DNA of 64,000 bases from the NCBI GenBank assembly GCA_002298165.1, contig DBMI01000088.1, positions 1 to 64,000 on the forward strand. The letters run 5' to 3'. How positions within the stretch are numbered: position 1 is the first letter of the stretch; every line of letters starts with the position of its first letter. This document shows positions 60,979 through 64,000 of the stretch, in pieces. A program made the position numbers and the translations under genes. Under the pieces are notes generated by a model. That model made no database searches. It was not told where the DNA came from and worked only from the letters and a program-made list of their open reading frames with translations. This stretch comes from Desulfarculales bacterium UBA702 (GTDB taxonomy: Bacteria > Desulfobacterota > Syntrophobacteria > Syntrophobacterales > Syntrophobacteraceae).

Positions 60979-62589
60979 CTACTGCTCTGAAACGGGAGAG
61001 ATCTGCCACAGCTTGAATGTATAGTTTATATTCGACAGGTCGCAGTTTGGATTGAATCTCCTGGAGAGGACGTCCAGGGAAACCTTTTGGACGAGAGTAG
61101 TGGAGGGTTGTAAAGATTCAAGTAAAAAAGTCAGCTCCTTAAGGAGTTCTTCTTTCCTGGAATGATCCGTCTCATGCCGAACCTTATTAACAATCCACTC
61201 AATCCGTGGATCACTCCGATTCCCTCTCAAAACCGGCGAATCTTCAAAGATGGAATTCATAGCATTCCGGGCATCCTGGAACTCGGTAATGACCGCCTGG
61301 AAATCGCCCTCGTTCCAGTATCTCTGTACGAATTCACCGAAATGGAGCGGCTGAACGTGTACCCTGATGCCAAGATCGTTCAAGCAAAGCTGGACGTATC
61401 GAGCTATTGACTCATGCAGCCTGTTTTCTTCTATGAACAGTATTGTGAGTTCAAAAGGCTTCCCGTCTTTTTGAAGATAGGTCCCCCGGCTATCGTACGT
61501 CCAGCCGGCCTCATTGAGGAGCCGAATACTTTTCGAGGGGTCGTAAGGTATCGGCTTAAGGTCCGGATACTTCCGAGAAAAGTAGTACCCCAGTACGCCC
61601 GGAGGGACTACGCCTATTCCACTCATAATAACCCGAACTATGTGCTGCCTATCGACGGCACAGGAGAGGGCCATGCGCACCCTTGGATCGTTCAGATAGA
61701 AATCGTTCGTATTATAACGCAGCACTATCTGGAAAAGATCGACGTTGGTTTTAAAATAAAACCTGTCTTCATAATGCTTCATCATTTGATAATCATTAGG
61801 CAAAATCCCTCGCACAAGGTCTGTTTTGCCGGCCAGAAGCCTTGCCCAGGATTTCTCCCTGTCAGCTTGATAGTAAAATATTACGTTGTCTATCCGAGGG
61901 CGGCCGCGGTAATAATTTTCGTTAGCCATCAAGCCGACCTCTTCACTTCCGATCCGGTACCCGAATTTGAACGGCCCTGACCCGATGGGGTTCATTAGGT
62001 TGTTTTTTTCATTGAGTTTCGGCAATTTGACAATTTCAAATCCGCATATTTTCTCAAGGAATGCAGGATCGTCTTTTTTCAGGCATATAACAATCGTAGT
62101 TTCATTTACGGCTGTTATCCCGTCAACCAGATGGTAGGTAGATGGTAAAGCCTTTTTCAAAGGGCCTTGAATGGAATAGGCAACATCATAGGCTGTAACC
62201 GAGCTTCCGTCATGGAATTGCGCGCCATTGCGGATTTGGATGGTTAAGGTGAAGCTCTCTTTGTCATAGCTCCACGAGGTGGCGAGGTCGGGATCCAGTT
62301 GCCCGTCCTCATTAATGATGAAGAGGTAGCTGTAAAGGAATTTAAATACTAAGGCGGCGCTGCCGCCTTCATCCGGTTTCGGGTCAAGGGAACCAATCGG
62401 GAGGGGAACATCAAACCGGAAAACCTTCCCGCCCCGGTCTATTTCCTGGGAAGGGCCGGTCTCCGGTTTGAATCGAGCAAACAGGATGCCCGCCGCGCAA
62501 ATAATGAGGATAATGCAAGGTATAAGGCTAAGTTTCCAACAGGTAGTCTTCCGAGACACGGAAGCGGCTTTTATTTGCCTTGCCTCCAT
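60979..62589 (-). CDS. Orphan peptide-binding protein (SBP family 5, OppA/DppA-like), membrane-anchored
   Basis: 536 residues from the ATG at 62589, overlapping the activator gene by 62 bases; no strong ribosome binding site, and a longer frame runs to 62667. An uncleaved signal-anchor (LSLIPCIILIICAAGILFARF) is followed by the extracytoplasmic solute-binding family 5 fold: LDPDLATSWSYDKESFTLTI, IRNGAQFHDGSSVTAYDVAYS, GSGPFKF and LNDPRVRMALSCAVDR. Such proteins bind oligopeptides for ABC importers, but no permease or ATPase is encoded here. In this cassette it may sense or retain the modified peptide and signal to the activator, by inference. Confidence 0.87.
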   Translation of the reverse strand: MEARQIKAASVSRKTTCWKLSLIPCIILIICAAGILFARFKPETGPSQEIDRGGKVFRFDVPLPIGSLDPKPDEGGSAALVFKFLYSYLFIINEDGQLDPDLATSWSYDKESFTLTIQIRNGAQFHDGSSVTAYDVAYSIQGPLKKALPSTYHLVDGITAVNETTIVICLKKDDPAFLEKICGFEIVKLPKLNEKNNLMNPIGSGPFKFGYRIGSEEVGLMANENYYRGRPRIDNVIFYYQADREKSWARLLAGKTDLVRGILPNDYQMMKHYEDRFYFKTNVDLFQIVLRYNTNDFYLNDPRVRMALSCAVDRQHIVRVIMSGIGVVPPGVLGYYFSRKYPDLKPIPYDPSKSIRLLNEAGWTYDSRGTYLQKDGKPFELTILFIEENRLHESIARYVQLCLNDLGIRVHVQPLHFGEFVQRYWNEGDFQAVITEFQDARNAMNSIFEDSPVLRGNRSDPRIEWIVNKVRHETDHSRKEELLKELTFLLESLQPSTTLVQKVSLDVLSRRFNPNCDLSNINYTFKLWQISPVSEQ

Positions 62590-63748
62590 TATGTTCGATG
62601 ACCCCTTTCTCAACCATTGCACGCAGGTAGCGGCCGGCGGTAGCGTAGGCACTCTTATTGATACCATTACTTCGCTGCCGTCTCAAGAAAAGTTCGAATT
62701 CCTTGCGGCTGAACTCCCGGCCGCCGGTTCCGGAAAGAAATCGGGCAATATCTTCGATTTTCACAGTCCTGATAGATTTGGGCCGGATATTTCCCGGCAA
62801 TCCCGCGTCCCGGGAAAGACATTTTTCCAGCGCTTCGAACAACCGGGCGGAAGGCCGGCTCCGGGGAGCGGGGGCAGCGGAATTCCCTTCAAATCCCTGC
62901 CGGATATTTTCTGGAAGATCCTCCAAACTAATCGTTTTACCAGCGGAGATAACGATTGCTCCACGTATTGAGTCCCTCAGTTCCCTCACGTTCCCCGGAA
63001 AAGAATAACTAATTATTGCGTCCATTGCCTCATCGGATATCCTGGGTTTGGAAAATGGCGCTCCATATTTCTCTTGAGCGAGTTTCCCCAGGAAATGATC
63101 AACAAGAAGCGGAATATCCTCTATATGATCCCTGAGCCGGGGCAACCTGATCTTTGTAACAGCAAGCCTGTAGTAAAGGTCTTCCCGAAAGGTCCCTTTC
63201 CTGCAAGCGGTTTCTAGGTCCACATTCGTTGCAGCGACTACCCGGCAATCAAAAGGCCGGTTATGGTTCTCGCCGACCCTTTGAATCTCTCTCTCTTCGA
63301 GACTCCTTAGGAGTTTTGCCTGCATGGGCAGCGGCAAATCGCCAATTTCATCCAGGAAGATCGTCCCGCCATTCGCGAATTCGAAGCGCCCCATCCTGTC
63401 GGTTAAAGCACCGGTGAACGACCCTTTTTTGTGCCCAAACAACTCGCTATCGATAACCGTGACCGCCAGTGCCGGACAATTGACCGCGACAAAAGGTCCC
63501 CGCGATCTGCGGCTTTGGTGGTGAATCGAATTTGCAACGATCTCTTTTCCCGTCCCGGTTTCCCCAAGTATCAGAACATTTGTATCGGCCGGGGCAATTT
63601 TCCCGATCAACTCTTTGACTTCGGTAATTGCGGGACTTTCGCCGATAAGCGGGAAATCAGTCGCTGTGAAAAGCCGCGCTGTGTTCTGCCTGTTCATACC
63701 AGTCTCCCATCTATTAAAGAGCCGAAGCAGCGGTTCCAGATAGTTCAT
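62528..63748 (-). CDS. Sigma-54-dependent transcriptional activator lacking a receiver domain
   Basis: 406 residues from the ATG at 63748 (GGAAG upstream); a GTG at 63907 is an in-frame alternative, but that segment overlaps another small ORF. Only about 33 residues precede the AAA+ domain. Walker A GETGTGKE is at 62-69, the sigma-54 contact loop GSFTGA (usual GAFTGA) at 109-114, Walker B FLDEIGDLP, then the Arg-finger region EDLYYRL and FPGNVRELRD. The C terminus lacks an obvious Fis-type HTH and instead looks like a winged helix (INKSAYATAGRYLRAM, VEKGVIEHN). With no N-terminal input domain it resembles PspF-type activators that are controlled by a partner. It likely drives the peptide cassette promoter. 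Confidence 0.9.
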   Translation of the reverse strand: MNYLEPLLRLFNRWETGMNRQNTARLFTATDFPLIGESPAITEVKELIGKIAPADTNVLILGETGTGKEIVANSIHHQSRRSRGPFVAVNCPALAVTVIDSELFGHKKGSFTGALTDRMGRFEFANGGTIFLDEIGDLPLPMQAKLLRSLEEREIQRVGENHNRPFDCRVVAATNVDLETACRKGTFREDLYYRLAVTKIRLPRLRDHIEDIPLLVDHFLGKLAQEKYGAPFSKPRISDEAMDAIISYSFPGNVRELRDSIRGAIVISAGKTISLEDLPENIRQGFEGNSAAPAPRSRPSARLFEALEKCLSRDAGLPGNIRPKSIRTVKIEDIARFLSGTGGREFSRKEFELFLRRQRSNGINKSAYATAGRYLRAMVEKGVIEHNGGKANKSRFRVSEDYLLET

Positions 63749-63803
63749 CACGCTTCCGGTTTTGGGATCGGAATACGAGGATGAGGTAAATTCTTTAGAA
63801 AAT

Positions 63804-63959
63804 TCAATCTTCCGCTTTCCGAAACCGCGTGGTAACTTGAAACTTATCCCTTTTCTGGTTCGACAATTCGCGAATGTCGTTTCGCGCACAGAATATCGCG
63901 GCTCCACCGGGACAATCCAGGGCGTAAACCGGGTATTTTACAGGACATTTTCCGGGCAT
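63804..63959 (-). CDS. Small Cys/Pro-containing ORF upstream of the activator gene
   Basis: 51 codons from the ATG at 63959. The frame stays open to the window edge, so the gene may start further upstream. It contains KCPVKYPVYALDCPGG and FCARNDIREL, with three Cys and a natural composition. It overlaps, in another frame, the N-terminal extension of the activator ORF, which supports a later start for the activator. Family not recognised; coding status uncertain because no clear ribosome binding site is visible. Confidence 0.4.
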   Translation of the reverse strand: MPGKCPVKYPVYALDCPGGAAIFCARNDIRELSNQKRDKFQVTTRFRKAED

Positions 63960-64000
63960 TAAGGACACAACCAGGTAATTGCCATGTCCTCTGACGAAGA

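Overview
The window looks like chromosome from an anaerobic Desulfobacterota (deltaproteobacterial) lineage, probably a syntrophic or sulfate/metal-reducing type. This is inferred from gene content: an A-type NifU with NifS, stand-alone formate-tetrahydrofolate ligase and FolD, multihaem cytochromes with an NrfD-type membrane complex, FeoA/FeoB with a Cys-rich partner, sigma-54 promoters, and a radical-SAM peptide-modification cassette. No species can be named from sequence alone.

Layout. 1-10.9 kb (+): a likely flagellin-modification island. It has a radical SAM/glycosyltransferase/TPR fusion cut by the window edge, two further GT2-TPR proteins, a REP-associated tyrosine transposase (RAYT) inside its own repeat arrays, a GT9-like/methyltransferase fusion, an FkbM methyltransferase and a short flagellin. 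11.2-14.3 kb (-): nifU-nifS and cysE, for Fe-S cluster assembly and cysteine supply. 15-17.8 kb (+): fhs and folD, for C1-folate metabolism. 18-24.8 kb: an ImcH-like heptahaem inner-membrane cytochrome (-), then (+) a DUF2339-like membrane protein and a three-gene tetrahaem cytochrome / 4x[4Fe-4S] protein / NrfD module, together suggesting quinone-pool to periplasm electron transfer. 25.5-33 kb: aroB, a feoA/feoB/Cys-rich set and a second feoA (-), then pcm, a LOG-like protein and a GAF-GGDEF protein (+).

33.0-39.1 kb: an integrative element beside tRNA-Pro(TGG), with integrase, DUF2695 protein, primase-helicase, replication protein and AlpA/Xis-like protein. 39.8-54.8 kb: a type II secretion system. 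gspE-F-G-H-I-J-K-L-M-C runs on the minus strand. A putative exported surface protein and two nearly identical orphan ParB-family genes separate it from the secretin gene gspD. This whole 33-57 kb stretch reads more AT-rich than the first 33 kb.

55-59 kb: a coiled-coil LuxR-type regulator, a stand-alone receiver protein, a cold-shock protein and a sensor kinase. 59.2-64 kb: the most interesting locus, a compact RiPP-like system. It has a 29-codon precursor gene with adjacent cysteines, a radical SAM/SPASM maturase, an orphan membrane-anchored peptide-binding protein and a sigma-54 activator. The precursor is preceded by a good -24/-12 promoter, a perfect 10-N10-10 inverted repeat placed like an enhancer, and a near-perfect 22-bp palindrome. 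A strong terminator-like hairpin separates precursor from maturase.

Several dispersed repeat families (REP-like elements, a ~160-bp GC-rich element, heptamer tandem repeats) fill the intergenic gaps of the first 33 kb. No CRISPR array or rRNA gene was seen.
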